From Williamsia sp. 1135 (GTDB lineage Bacteria > Actinomycetota > Actinomycetes > Mycobacteriales > Mycobacteriaceae), in the NCBI RefSeq assembly GCF_002095395.1, contig NZ_MJEI01000084.1:18955-82954 (forward strand): a DNA stretch of 64,000 bases, written 5' to 3'. Below, piece after piece: positions 19,470 through 27,637 of the stretch. The notes under the pieces are model-generated. The model searched no databases and was not told the origin of the DNA. It saw only the letters and a list, made by a program, of their open reading frames with translations. The position numbers and the translations under genes are program-made. The stretch's first letter is position 1. The number at the start of each line of letters is the position of its first letter.

Positions 19470-20339
19470 ATGAGCAGGTCGGGTAGCACCGCGCGGTTGT
19501 CGGCGCGCAAGCGCAGAGGCCAGGCGATCACGGTGCGAGACAAGGTGGTTGTCATCACCGGAGGTGGGCGGGGGATCGGCCTGGCCACCGCGGAGTTGTT
19601 GCAGCAGCGGGGCGCCAGGGTGGTTCTCGGGGACATCGATGACGAGGTCGTCGCGAAGGCCGCGGCCAACCTCGGTTGTGAGGGATACCCGCTCGATGTC
19701 ACGAGTGAGGAATCGTTCGGAGAGTTTCTCGACCGGGTGGAGACCGAGTTCGGCCGCATCGACGTCTTGATCAACAACGCCGGGATCATGCCCACCGGAC
19801 CGTTTCTCGACTTCCCGGACTCGGTGATCGCCCGCAACTTCGAGATCGACCTGCTCGGTGTCGTCCGGGGCAGCAAACTCGTGGCCCGTCGGATGGTCGA
19901 GCGCGGAGCGGGTCAGATCGTGAACGTGTCGTCGGTGGCCGGGCTGGTGCCGCTGCCGGGGTTGAGCATCTACAGCGCGGCCAAAGCCGGTGTCATCGCG
20001 TTCTCCGAAGCGCTCGACGGCGAGTTGAGTCCTGCGGGCGTCCGGGTGCTCGCGGTGATGCCGAACTTCACCAAGACCGGCCTGATCGACGGGTTGCAGA
20101 CGACGGCCATCATGCCGCCGATCGAGCCCGACGACGTTGCCCGCCAGATCGTTCAGACGATCGAGACCAATCGCGATCGGGTCGTCATCCCGCGACAGAG
20201 CATGTCGGTGCTCGGCTGGATGGTGACGCCGCGGTTCCTCAAGAACATCTACGGCAAGCGATTCGGTTTCGACACCATGTTCATGGACTTCGACCGCGAG
20301 CAACGCGCCAAATACCTCGACCGGGTCACCCGCAGCTGA
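19470..20339 (+). CDS. Short-chain dehydrogenase/reductase
   Basis: 289-residue classical SDR. The cofactor motif VVITGGGRGIGLATA, the acidic residue in LGDIDDE (suggesting NAD preference), the structural NNAGIM, and the catalytic Ser-Tyr-Lys in VSSVAGLV and YSAAKAG are all present. An N-terminal basic extension of about 20 residues and a C-terminal tail (TMFMDFDREQRAKYLDRV) are typical of lipid-associated SDRs in actinobacteria. It sits eight bases after the crotonase gene and faces fadD17 from the opposite side. The substrate is unknown; context suggests a sterol or acyl intermediate. Confidence 0.82.
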   Translation: MSRSGSTARLSARKRRGQAITVRDKVVVITGGGRGIGLATAELLQQRGARVVLGDIDDEVVAKAAANLGCEGYPLDVTSEESFGEFLDRVETEFGRIDVLINNAGIMPTGPFLDFPDSVIARNFEIDLLGVVRGSKLVARRMVERGAGQIVNVSSVAGLVPLPGLSIYSAAKAGVIAFSEALDGELSPAGVRVLAVMPNFTKTGLIDGLQTTAIMPPIEPDDVARQIVQTIETNRDRVVIPRQSMSVLGWMVTPRFLKNIYGKRFGFDTMFMDFDREQRAKYLDRVTRS

Positions 20340-20355
20340 CCCTGGCCCCCCGATA

Positions 20356-20410
20356 ATGGGTCCTTTTGGCGAACAAAAGCCCAGGTGGGCGCCGCCAAAA
20401 CGACCCATTT
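20356..20410. repeat. Intergenic palindrome, family copy 2
   Basis: Arms AATGGGTCCTTTTGGCG (20356-20372) and CGCCAAAACGACCCATT (20394-20410), one mismatch, around a loop containing CCCAGGTGGGCG. It sits between the convergent ends of the SDR gene and fadD17 and closely matches the copy at 55549. Confidence 0.75.
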
Positions 20411-20428
20411 CCGGAGGGCTGGAGGCGA

Positions 20429-21994
20429 TCAGGGGGTGATGTACTCCAGGGAGCGGTCGGTGCGGACCCATGTCGGTGGTGCGTCGTCGGCTGCGAGGGT
20501 TCGTTTGAGGATCTTGAACGTGTCGGTCCGTGGCAGGTCACTGACCACTCGCACCCGGCTCGGCCATTGTTTCGGTCCGAGATCGGTCTGTGCGGAGAGG
20601 AATTCGGTCAGCTCGGCTGCGGTGAGGTCGGGCGCGACGAGGGCGGCGGCCAGTTCGTCGCCGATGTCGGCGCGGACCCCGTAGACAGCGGCCATCGCGA
20701 TGCCGGGATGGCGGAGCAACACCCGCTCGATGGGCCCGGTGCCCATGTTCTCCCCGTCGACGCGGACCCAATCCCCGAGACGTCCGGCGAAATAGACGTA
20801 GCCGTCGGCGTCGACGTATCCGAGGTCGCCGCTGTGGTAGATCCCGTCGCGCATGCGCTCGGCATCGGCCTCTGGATTGCGGTAGTAGCCGGTGAAGAGG
20901 CCGCCTCCTGAGCTGTTGACGATCTCGCCGACCGCCTCGTCGGCATTGATGAGCCGTCCGTGGTCATCGAACAGTGCTGTGGCGCAGGCCCTGCCGGTGA
21001 CCGGATCGCGGATCTCGTTCGGCGGCGTCAGTGGGCCGAGCGCATCCGGGGGAGTGTCAGGAGTGCGGGCGATGGCGACGCCACCTTCGGTGGAGCCGAA
21101 ACCGTCGACCACCCGGACGTCGAATCGCTTTGATACGGCGACGATGTCGGCGGCCGAGGCCTCGTTGCCGTACAGGATGCGCAGGGGATTGTCGGCGTCG
21201 TCGGGTCTGTCCGGGGTAGCCAGCACGTACGAGAGAGGCTTGCCGACGTAGTTCGCATAGGTCGCCCCGAACCGGCGGATGTCGTCGAAGAACGCACTGG
21301 CAGAGAACTTCCGGCGCAGAGCCACCGACGATCCGCCTGCGACCGCGACCATCCAGCCGGCGATGATCGCGTTGGAATGGAACAGCGGCATCGACAGGTA
21401 GACGACGTCACTCGGGCCCAACCCGAAACGTGTGGACAGCATCGCCCCGCTTGCTGCGAACTTGCGGTGACTGCACTGCACGGCTTTCGGGTCGCCGCTG
21501 GTACCGGAGGTGAAGATAAGCATGAGGAGCGCATCCGGATCGGTTGCGGCGAACTCGGGACGTTGCCCGGAATGGGGCGCCAGCAACTCGGCCCACTCCG
21601 GCCGGTCGACGTTCAACACGGTCACCCCCGGCAGGTCGACCCCGGCCAGCAGATCTGCTGTGGCGTCCTCCACCAGGACGATCTGGCAGTCGGCGGTGGC
21701 GATGTCGCCGGCGAGCGCCGCGCCCCGCCTGGTCGGGTTGAGTCCGACGACCACGAGGTCACCCAGGACGGCCGCGCCGAGCAGGTAGCTGAACTCGGGG
21801 ATGTTGTCGAGAAGCAGTGCCATATGACGGGGCCTGTCGAGATCGACCAGTCGACGCAGCGCGGAAGCCCGACAGGCCGATAGCCGCAGATGGTCTCGCC
21901 AGCAGACGAATTCGTCCTCGAAATGAAGTCCGGCTCCGGTGACGTCCGTCAGCGGCTCGAGTAGTTCAGCGACAGTGGTCGGGCTCTGGACCAT
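20429..21994 (-). CDS. fadD17: Acyl-CoA synthetase FadD17
   Basis: 521-residue ANL-superfamily ligase matching M. tuberculosis FadD17 (Rv3506) by position and sequence. Motifs: P-loop IFTSGTSGDPKAV, FGSTEGG, YHSGDLGYVDADGYVYF and the C-terminal TDTFKILKR with the adenylation Lys. FadD17 activates sterol side-chain acids with intact or C24-length chains (established for M. tuberculosis). ATG at 21994 lies three bases after the fadE27 stop; fadE26-fadE27-fadD17 form one leftward operon driven from the KstR box at 24405. The product is somewhat Gly/Ala-rich but otherwise typical. Confidence 0.93.
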   Translation of the reverse strand: MVQSPTTVAELLEPLTDVTGAGLHFEDEFVCWRDHLRLSACRASALRRLVDLDRPRHMALLLDNIPEFSYLLGAAVLGDLVVVGLNPTRRGAALAGDIATADCQIVLVEDATADLLAGVDLPGVTVLNVDRPEWAELLAPHSGQRPEFAATDPDALLMLIFTSGTSGDPKAVQCSHRKFAASGAMLSTRFGLGPSDVVYLSMPLFHSNAIIAGWMVAVAGGSSVALRRKFSASAFFDDIRRFGATYANYVGKPLSYVLATPDRPDDADNPLRILYGNEASAADIVAVSKRFDVRVVDGFGSTEGGVAIARTPDTPPDALGPLTPPNEIRDPVTGRACATALFDDHGRLINADEAVGEIVNSSGGGLFTGYYRNPEADAERMRDGIYHSGDLGYVDADGYVYFAGRLGDWVRVDGENMGTGPIERVLLRHPGIAMAAVYGVRADIGDELAAALVAPDLTAAELTEFLSAQTDLGPKQWPSRVRVVSDLPRTDTFKILKRTLAADDAPPTWVRTDRSLEYITP

Positions 21995-21997
21995 TCC

Positions 21998-23134
21998 TCA
22001 GGCCGGTTCGGCGGCGAGCGCGGCTCCGATGCGCCGCAGCTGGGTCGGTGCCGAACCGAGGTTGAACTCGTTCTGCTTGGCCCGCAGGAAGTAACGGTGC
22101 ACCGGATGGTCGACGTCGATGCCGACACCGCCGTGCACGTGCACGGCGGTGTGCGCGACCCGGTGGCCGGCGTCGGCCGCCCAGAACTTCGCGGTCGCCA
22201 GTTCCGTGGTCGCATCGAGGTGTTCGGAGAGCAGCCAGGCGGCCTGCAGGGTGGTGAGCTTGAGTCCCCGGACGTCGATGTAGGCGTCGGCGAGCCGTTG
22301 CGCGACCGCTTGGAACGAACCGATCGCGCGGCCGAACTGCTCGCGCTCGCGCCCGTAGTCGGCCGTGAGTTCCAGGGCCCGTTCGAGGATTCCGGTTTGT
22401 TCGGCGCACAGCGCGAGTGTCATGCGGTCCCTCAGGAACCCGACGACCTGCTCACCGTCGTCGCCCAACACGTGATCCGCGGGCACTCGGACGCCGTCGA
22501 ATTCCACCAGGGCACTCGGTCCCTGGCCGGTGGACAGGGCGGGGGTGATCGTGACCCCGGCATCGGCGGCGCCGACCAGCAGAGCCAGCACACCCTGTGG
22601 GCCTTGCGCGTTGACGATGAGAGCGTCGGAGAATTCACCGAACGGCACGTTGATCTTCGCGCCCGACAGCACCCAGCCTTCGCCGTCGGCAGTCGCGGTG
22701 GTCACAGGCGCGAGCGGGTCGTCGTTGAGATCCTCGTCGAGGCCCACGGTGATCACCTTCTCGCCAGAGATGACGGGGCCGAGCCACTGTGTGGTCAGGG
22801 ACTGCGCACCGAACTCCGCTATCGCCGGAGCGGCGGCGAAGGCAACCGGCCCGAACGGGACGAGTGCGAGAGCACGACCCAATTCCTCTGCGACCGCGAC
22901 ATTCTCGAGCACCGACAGGCCTGCGCCACCGTCGTCCTCGGTGACCTCGAGGCCGAGCAGGCCCGAGGCCGCCAACTGCGACCAGAGGGTGGGGTCGAAG
23001 GCGCCCTGTTTCGCCCCGGGGGCGTCGCCGGTCTGTTCCAACTGCACGAGGCGGTCGGTGGTGACGAGCTTTTTGACGATGTCGCGGGTGAGCCCGGCGA
23101 GATCGGTGGTCTGTTCGCTGCGATGGAAATCCAT
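21998..23134 (-). CDS. fadE27: Acyl-CoA dehydrogenase FadE27 (ChsE5)
   Basis: 378-residue acyl-CoA dehydrogenase-fold subunit. In M. tuberculosis FadE26 and FadE27 form the alpha2beta2 enzyme ChsE4-ChsE5, which introduces the first double bond into steroid CoA esters. This subunit keeps REREQFGRAIGSFQAVAQRLAD and HVHGGVGID, which bind FAD. It has no glutamate at either usual catalytic-base position (FLRDRMTLAL and the C-terminal HGG segment), in line with a non-catalytic partner. ATG at 23134. It is 24 bases downstream of fadE26. Confidence 0.92.
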   Translation of the reverse strand: MDFHRSEQTTDLAGLTRDIVKKLVTTDRLVQLEQTGDAPGAKQGAFDPTLWSQLAASGLLGLEVTEDDGGAGLSVLENVAVAEELGRALALVPFGPVAFAAAPAIAEFGAQSLTTQWLGPVISGEKVITVGLDEDLNDDPLAPVTTATADGEGWVLSGAKINVPFGEFSDALIVNAQGPQGVLALLVGAADAGVTITPALSTGQGPSALVEFDGVRVPADHVLGDDGEQVVGFLRDRMTLALCAEQTGILERALELTADYGREREQFGRAIGSFQAVAQRLADAYIDVRGLKLTTLQAAWLLSEHLDATTELATAKFWAADAGHRVAHTAVHVHGGVGIDVDHPVHRYFLRAKQNEFNLGSAPTQLRRIGAALAAEPA

Positions 23135-23158
23135 GATGTGGTCCCTTTACCTTGTCTC

Positions 23159-24346
23159 TCAGCGCCGGGCGGGGGGCTGGCCGAGGGCGAGCATGGCGAT
23201 GATGTCGCGCTGGATCTCGTTGGTGCCGCCACCGAAGGTGAGGATCAGAGACGAGCGGTGGAAACGTTCGAGTCGGCCCCGCAGGTGGGTGCCTGCACTG
23301 CCCTGCCGCAGGGTCGCGGCGGGCCCGAGGACCTCCATCAGCAGGCGGTAGGCCTCGGTGGCGAACTCCGTGCCGAAGACCTTCGTCGCAGAGGCGTCTG
23401 CGGGCGACGGGGAACCGCCGCCGGTCGCTTCCGACGCGATGTTCCAGTTGATCAACTTCAGGAACTCGACCTTGGCGTGCACCTTGGCGAGGTTCATCTG
23501 GACCCACTCGGAGTCGATGACTCGATTGCCGCGAGCGTCCTTGGTGTTCTGCGCCCACTCGATGGTCTCGCGCAGCGCGGTCTGGATGGGCGCGGCGCTA
23601 CACAGCGACACCCGCTCGTTGTTGAGCTGGTTGGTCACCAGCGGCCATCCGCCGTTCAGTTCGCCCACCAGAGAATCCGCAGGTACCCGGACGTCCTGGT
23701 AATAGGTGGCGCTGGTGTCGACCCCCGACATCGTGTGGACGGGCGTGTACGAGAAACCCTCGGCGTCGGTCGGGACGATGAGCATGGAGATGCCCTTGTG
23801 CTTCTTGGCCTCCGGGTCCGTCCGGACCGCCAGCCAGATGTAGTCGGCGTACTGGATGAGGCTGGTCCACATCTTCTGGCCGTTGATCACGAAATCGTCC
23901 CCGTCGCGGACGGCAGTTGTCCGCAAGGCCGCGAGGTCGGTGCCGGCGCCGGGTTCGGAATAACCGATGGAGAAGTGCACGTCGCCCGAAGCGATCCGAG
24001 GCAGGTACTTGGCCTTCTGCTTGTCGGTGCCGAAATGCATGATGGTCGGTGCCACCGAGTTGATCGTCAGGAAGGGCACCGGTGCGCCCGCGATGGCGGC
24101 CTCGTCGGTGAAGATCAGCTGATCCATCATCGAACGGTCCTGGCCGCCATACTGCTTCGGCCAGCCGAGAGCCAGCCAGCCGTCGCGGCCCATCTCCGCC
24201 ACGACCTCGCGGTAGACGTTGCCCTCGCCGAATTCGCCACTTGTCGAAGACAGGGCCAGGCGGCGCTCTGGCGTGATCAACTGGGAGAAGTAAGACCGGA
24301 GTTCGCGCCGGAGTTCCTGCTGCTGGTCGGTGTAAGCAATTCGCAT
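23159..24346 (-). CDS. fadE26: Acyl-CoA dehydrogenase FadE26 (ChsE4)
   Basis: 395-residue acyl-CoA dehydrogenase. YSEPGAGTDLAA and GQKMWTS bind FAD and substrate. The catalytic base is best placed at Glu244 in NNERVSLC, equivalent to Glu247 of M. tuberculosis FadE26. The alternative site near the C-terminus reads FGGGTNEIQRD with Gly instead of Glu. With FadE27 it forms the heteromeric steroid-CoA dehydrogenase. ATG at 24346; the KstR box is 59 bases upstream and the divergent gene is fdxD, exactly as in mycobacteria. First gene of the leftward operon fadE26-fadE27-fadD17. Confidence 0.94.
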   Translation of the reverse strand: MRIAYTDQQQELRRELRSYFSQLITPERRLALSSTSGEFGEGNVYREVVAEMGRDGWLALGWPKQYGGQDRSMMDQLIFTDEAAIAGAPVPFLTINSVAPTIMHFGTDKQKAKYLPRIASGDVHFSIGYSEPGAGTDLAALRTTAVRDGDDFVINGQKMWTSLIQYADYIWLAVRTDPEAKKHKGISMLIVPTDAEGFSYTPVHTMSGVDTSATYYQDVRVPADSLVGELNGGWPLVTNQLNNERVSLCSAAPIQTALRETIEWAQNTKDARGNRVIDSEWVQMNLAKVHAKVEFLKLINWNIASEATGGGSPSPADASATKVFGTEFATEAYRLLMEVLGPAATLRQGSAGTHLRGRLERFHRSSLILTFGGGTNEIQRDIIAMLALGQPPARR

Positions 24347-24404
24347 CGGGGCTCCCGCTTTCTCCGCGCGTGAGGCTGAGACCGGGGACCCGGTCGCGCA
24401 GTTC

Positions 24405-24418
24405 TATAACACGTTCTA
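24405..24418. promoter_or_regulatory. KstR operator between fadE26 and fdxD
   Basis: TATAACACGTTCTA is a full match to TNNAACNNGTTNNA, central in the 139-base divergent region. Expected to control both fadE26-fadE27-fadD17 and fdxD. Confidence 0.85.
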
Positions 24419-24485
24419 ACCTGTTAGTTGGTTGCTCGTCAACATGCGACACCACCTGGTACTGCGATGGAAGGAATCTGAACCG

Positions 24486-24677
24486 ATGAAGATCAAAGCT
24501 GATTTCGATCTCTGCGAGTCGAACGGGGTGTGCGTGGGCATGGCCCCAGATGTTTTCGATCTCGACGATGACGACTACCTGGTCATTCTGGAATCCGACG
24601 TTCCAGAGGACCGCCGCGAGGAGATGCGCCAGGTTGTCGGTAGCTGCCCCAAATCGGCGCTGTCGATCGAAGACTGA
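24486..24677 (+). CDS. fdxD: 3Fe-4S ferredoxin FdxD
   Basis: 63-residue acidic ferredoxin. Cys10, Cys16 and Cys54 (CESNGVC and GSCPKSAL) are the three ligands of a 3Fe-4S cluster; the fourth position of a 4Fe-4S protein is filled by a non-cysteine (Asn/Gly region). Size and context equal M. tuberculosis FdxD (Rv3503c). Such ferredoxins donate electrons to P450s, and CYP125 in this same regulon is the obvious candidate. ATG at 24486 is used rather than an upstream ATG at 24432, because the ferredoxin fold begins MKIKADFDLC. It precedes hsd4A, which has its own KstR-like box. Confidence 0.93.
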   Translation: MKIKADFDLCESNGVCVGMAPDVFDLDDDDYLVILESDVPEDRREEMRQVVGSCPKSALSIED

Positions 24678-24756
24678 CCTGGCCCGACCCCGGCGCGCGG
24701 GCCCGCTGCGCGCCGGTCGGTTCGCGATCGATTTTCGCCGATAGTTGTCCTAGACC

Positions 24757-24770
24757 GAGAACACGTTCTA
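24757..24770. promoter_or_regulatory. KstR-like operator before hsd4A
   Basis: GAGAACACGTTCTA differs from TNNAACNNGTTNNA only at the first base and ends 66 bases before the hsd4A start, so hsd4A can be transcribed independently of fdxD. Confidence 0.7.
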
Positions 24771-24836
24771 CATTTGGTTCACAGCCGCCGGGATTCCGAG
24801 CCCGAACTCCCGGCGAGTACTTGATGGAGGACAGTG

Positions 24837-25742
24837 ATGAGCCAATCAGCAAGTGGGGATCTCGGCGGGAAAGTCGCGGTCGTGACGGGTGCCGGTGCGG
24901 GACTCGGCCGGGCCGAGGCGATCGGGCTCGGCGCGCTGGGCGCGACGGTGGTCGTGAATGACCTGTCCGCTGCGCTCGACCGCAGCGACGTCCTCGACGA
25001 GATCAAGGCGGCAGGCGGTGTGGGTGTCCCGGTCGCCGGCGACATCTCGGACTCCGCGACCACGACGGAGATCATGAGGGTGGCGACCGAGGAGCTCGGT
25101 GGACTGCACGTCGTGATGAACAACGCGGGTCTCGTCCGCGACAAGATGCTGTTCAACATGGCCGACGATGACTGGGATCTCGTCATCCGGGTGCACCTGC
25201 GTGGCCACTTTCTGATGAGCCGCAACGCCGGGGCGTACTGGCGCGCGCAATCGAAGGCTGCCGGGGCTCCCATCTATGGACGGCTCATCAACACCTCGAG
25301 CGAGGCCGGCCTGTCCGGGCCGGTGGGGCAAGCCAACTACGGGGCCGCGAAGGCTGGGATCACGTCACTGACTCTCACCGCTGCGCGCGGACTGGCGGCG
25401 TACGGGGTGCGCTCGAATGCGATCTGCCCGCGCGCGCGTACGGCGATGACAGAAGGCACTTTCGGGGACGCACCCGACGGCAGCGTGGACCCGTTGTCGA
25501 CCGATCACGTCGTCACACTGGTGCAGTTCCTGGCAGGGCCCGACTCCGACGGTGTCAACGGTCAGGTGTTCGTCGTCTACGGCCCGAAGGTGACCTTGAT
25601 GGCGGCGCCGACGGTGGAGCAGAGCTTCGTTTCCGCGCAGGACGCGTGGGACCGGAGCGACCTCACGAAGACACTCTCCCAGTACTTCGTCGGCCGTGAC
25701 CCGGAGCAGACTTTTTCCGCAGGTAAAGCCCTTTTCGCATAG
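24837..25742 (+). CDS. hsd4A: 17-beta-hydroxysteroid / beta-hydroxyacyl-CoA dehydrogenase Hsd4A
   Basis: 301-residue SDR. It has VVTGAGAGLGRAEAIGLG for NAD binding, an acidic NDLSA following beta-2, NNAGLVRDKM, and the catalytic Ser, Tyr and Lys in TSSEAGLSG and YGAAKAG. In mycobacteria Hsd4A is bifunctional, acting on C17 and on 22-hydroxy side-chain CoA intermediates (literature knowledge). ATG at 24837, preceded by GGAGG at 24826-24830, is preferred to the adjacent GTG at 24834. It lies directly upstream of the mce4 operon with its own promoter, the same order as Rv3502c before yrbE4A. Confidence 0.92.
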   Translation: MSQSASGDLGGKVAVVTGAGAGLGRAEAIGLGALGATVVVNDLSAALDRSDVLDEIKAAGGVGVPVAGDISDSATTTEIMRVATEELGGLHVVMNNAGLVRDKMLFNMADDDWDLVIRVHLRGHFLMSRNAGAYWRAQSKAAGAPIYGRLINTSSEAGLSGPVGQANYGAAKAGITSLTLTAARGLAAYGVRSNAICPRARTAMTEGTFGDAPDGSVDPLSTDHVVTLVQFLAGPDSDGVNGQVFVVYGPKVTLMAAPTVEQSFVSAQDAWDRSDLTKTLSQYFVGRDPEQTFSAGKALFA

Positions 25743-25948
25743 GTCAACTTATGGTGCGGGGAGTGCCGTTGAATCGCAGATTATGTGAACTGGACGTGTG
25801 ATAAGTTCGCGATCATCTGCTGGCTCGCAGCACCGGTTCCGTAGGTATCTCGAGCGGTGGAACATGTTTCAGTTATATGGCGTCGGGGTGGTCGTCGGAA
25901 GGCGGAACTTTCCTGCTTGCAAGTGTCGAGAATCATCGATATCAGAAC

Positions 25949-25962
25949 TAGAACACGTTATG
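25949..25962. promoter_or_regulatory. KstR-like operator of the mce4 operon
   Basis: TAGAACACGTTATG matches TNNAACNNGTTNNA except for the final base. It lies 50 bases before the yrbE4A start, consistent with KstR control of mce4 in mycobacteria and Rhodococcus. The 25743-26012 gap holds no other recognisable gene. Confidence 0.7.
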
Positions 25963-26012
25963 ATCGAGCGGCTTCGCTCGAACCGGGAACGCCTCATGCT
26001 GAAGGAGAGTTG

Positions 26013-26777
26013 GTGAACCGCAGACTGGCAGTCCCGTTCGAAGGCGTTGGCGATTTCGTCTCGATGAGCGTCAGCGCTGCGCGGGAACTGTTCCGGCCAC
26101 CTTTTCAGTGGCGCGAAACCATCGAACAGTCGTGGGCGATCGCCAGGGTGTCGATGGTGCCGACGGTCCTCGTCGCCATCCCGTTCACCGTGCTGGTCAG
26201 TTTCACCCTCAACATCCTTCTCCGCGAACTCGGCGCCCAGGATCTGTCGGGCGCCGGCGCGGCACTGGGCACCATCACCCAGATCGGGCCGATCGTCACC
26301 GTGCTGATCGTCGCGGGCGCCGGGGCGACCGCGATCTGCGCCGACCTCGGCGCCCGCACCATCCGCGAGGAGATCGACGCACTGCAGGTGCTCGGCATCG
26401 ACCCGATCCACCGGCTGGTCGTACCCCGCGTGATCGCCTCGACCATGGTCGCGATCCTGCTCAACAGTCTGGTCTGCACCATCGGCATCGGCGGCGGGTT
26501 CGTCTTCTCGGTGTACTTGCAGGACGTCAACCCTGGTGCGTTCATCGCCAACCTGACCCTGCTGACCGGATTCCCCGAACTGATGATCTCGATGGTCAAG
26601 GCCGCACTGTTCGGACTGGCTGCCGGCCTGGTCGGTTGCTACCGGGGACTGCACGTCGCGGGCGGCGCCAAGGGCGTCGGCGACGCCGTCAACGAGACCG
26701 TCGTCTACTCGTTCATGGCGCTGTTCGTCGTGAACGTGGTCATGACCGCGGTCGGCCTCAAAGCGACGGCGGGGTAG
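26013..26777 (+). CDS. yrbE4A: MlaE-type permease YrbE4A of the Mce4 importer
   Basis: 254 residues, the same length as M. tuberculosis YrbE4A. It is the inner-membrane permease half of the Mce4 sterol ABC-type importer. About five to six hydrophobic segments are visible. The MlaE/YrbE family core GAGATAICADLGARTIREEIDALQVLGID (shown here as GAGATAICADLGAR plus REEIDALQVLGID) is intact and contacts the ATPase MceG, encoded elsewhere. Start is GTG at 26013, preceded by AAGGAGAG; the longer frame from 25857 would cross the operator. First gene of a run of nine further genes with gaps or overlaps of only a few bases. Confidence 0.94.
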   Translation: MNRRLAVPFEGVGDFVSMSVSAARELFRPPFQWRETIEQSWAIARVSMVPTVLVAIPFTVLVSFTLNILLRELGAQDLSGAGAALGTITQIGPIVTVLIVAGAGATAICADLGARTIREEIDALQVLGIDPIHRLVVPRVIASTMVAILLNSLVCTIGIGGGFVFSVYLQDVNPGAFIANLTLLTGFPELMISMVKAALFGLAAGLVGCYRGLHVAGGAKGVGDAVNETVVYSFMALFVVNVVMTAVGLKATAG

Positions 26778-26781
26778 AGCG

Positions 26782-27633
26782 ATGATTCTTCCTCACACGG
26801 TCCGACTACGCTCCACACGTGTGGCGTTCAAACGGGCCAGTGGCGGTTGGAACCGCATCGGCGACCAAGCCTTCTTCTACTGGGACAGCCTCGTTGCCAT
26901 TCCGCGAGCGCTCCGTGCGTACAAGAAAGAGACCCTGCGGCTGATCGCCGAGATCTCGATGGGCTCGGGTGCGCTCGCCCTCATCGGCGGCACCGTCGTC
27001 GTGGTCGGGTTCTTGACACTGTTCACCGGCGGCACCATCGCGGTCCAGGGATACAGCTCACTGTCCAACATCGGGGTCGAGGCCCTGACGGGGTTCTTCT
27101 CGGCTTTCATCAACGTGCGCATCGCGGTGCCGGTGATCGCGGGGATCGGGCTGGCGGCGACCATCGGTGCCGGCGCCACGGCGCAGCTCGGTGCGATGCG
27201 GGTCAGCGAGGAGATCGATGCCCTCGAGGCGATGTCGATCGCGTCGATCCCGTACCTGGTCAGCACCCGGATCGTGGCGGGTCTCATCGCGATCATCCCG
27301 CTCTACTCCCTCGCCTCGGTCGCCTCGTTCCTGGCAAGCCGGTTCGCGACCGTCTTCTTGTACGGCCAGTCCTCGGGCGTCTACGACCATTACTTCTCGA
27401 CGTTCCTCATATCCACCGACATCCTGTGGTCATTCGTACAGGCCATCTGTATGGCCGTGGCCGTCATGATGATTCACACCTACTACGGGTTCAACGCGTC
27501 CGGCGGCCCCGTCGGGGTCGGGATCGCCGTCGGTAACGCGGTGCGGGCCTCCCTGGTCGTCGTCGTCGTGATCACGCTGCTGACATCGCTGGCGATCTAT
27601 GGCGTCGACGGAAAGTTCAACCTCTCGGGGTAG
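26782..27633 (+). CDS. yrbE4B: MlaE-type permease YrbE4B of the Mce4 importer
   Basis: 283-residue second permease subunit (mycobacterial YrbE4B about 280). It has an N-terminal amphipathic part, then about five membrane segments, and the conserved coupling helix GATAQLGAMRVSEEIDALEAM. It starts four bases after yrbE4A and ends five bases before mce4A. Together YrbE4A/B form the membrane channel that takes sterols from the periplasmic Mce4A-F assembly. No unusual features. Confidence 0.94.
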   Translation: MILPHTVRLRSTRVAFKRASGGWNRIGDQAFFYWDSLVAIPRALRAYKKETLRLIAEISMGSGALALIGGTVVVVGFLTLFTGGTIAVQGYSSLSNIGVEALTGFFSAFINVRIAVPVIAGIGLAATIGAGATAQLGAMRVSEEIDALEAMSIASIPYLVSTRIVAGLIAIIPLYSLASVASFLASRFATVFLYGQSSGVYDHYFSTFLISTDILWSFVQAICMAVAVMMIHTYYGFNASGGPVGVGIAVGNAVRASLVVVVVITLLTSLAIYGVDGKFNLSG

Positions 27634-27637
27634 GGCC

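Noticed and set aside
22097..24373. 758-codon open frame on the plus strand
   Set aside because: It is antisense to fadE27 and fadE26, both of which match known proteins end to end.
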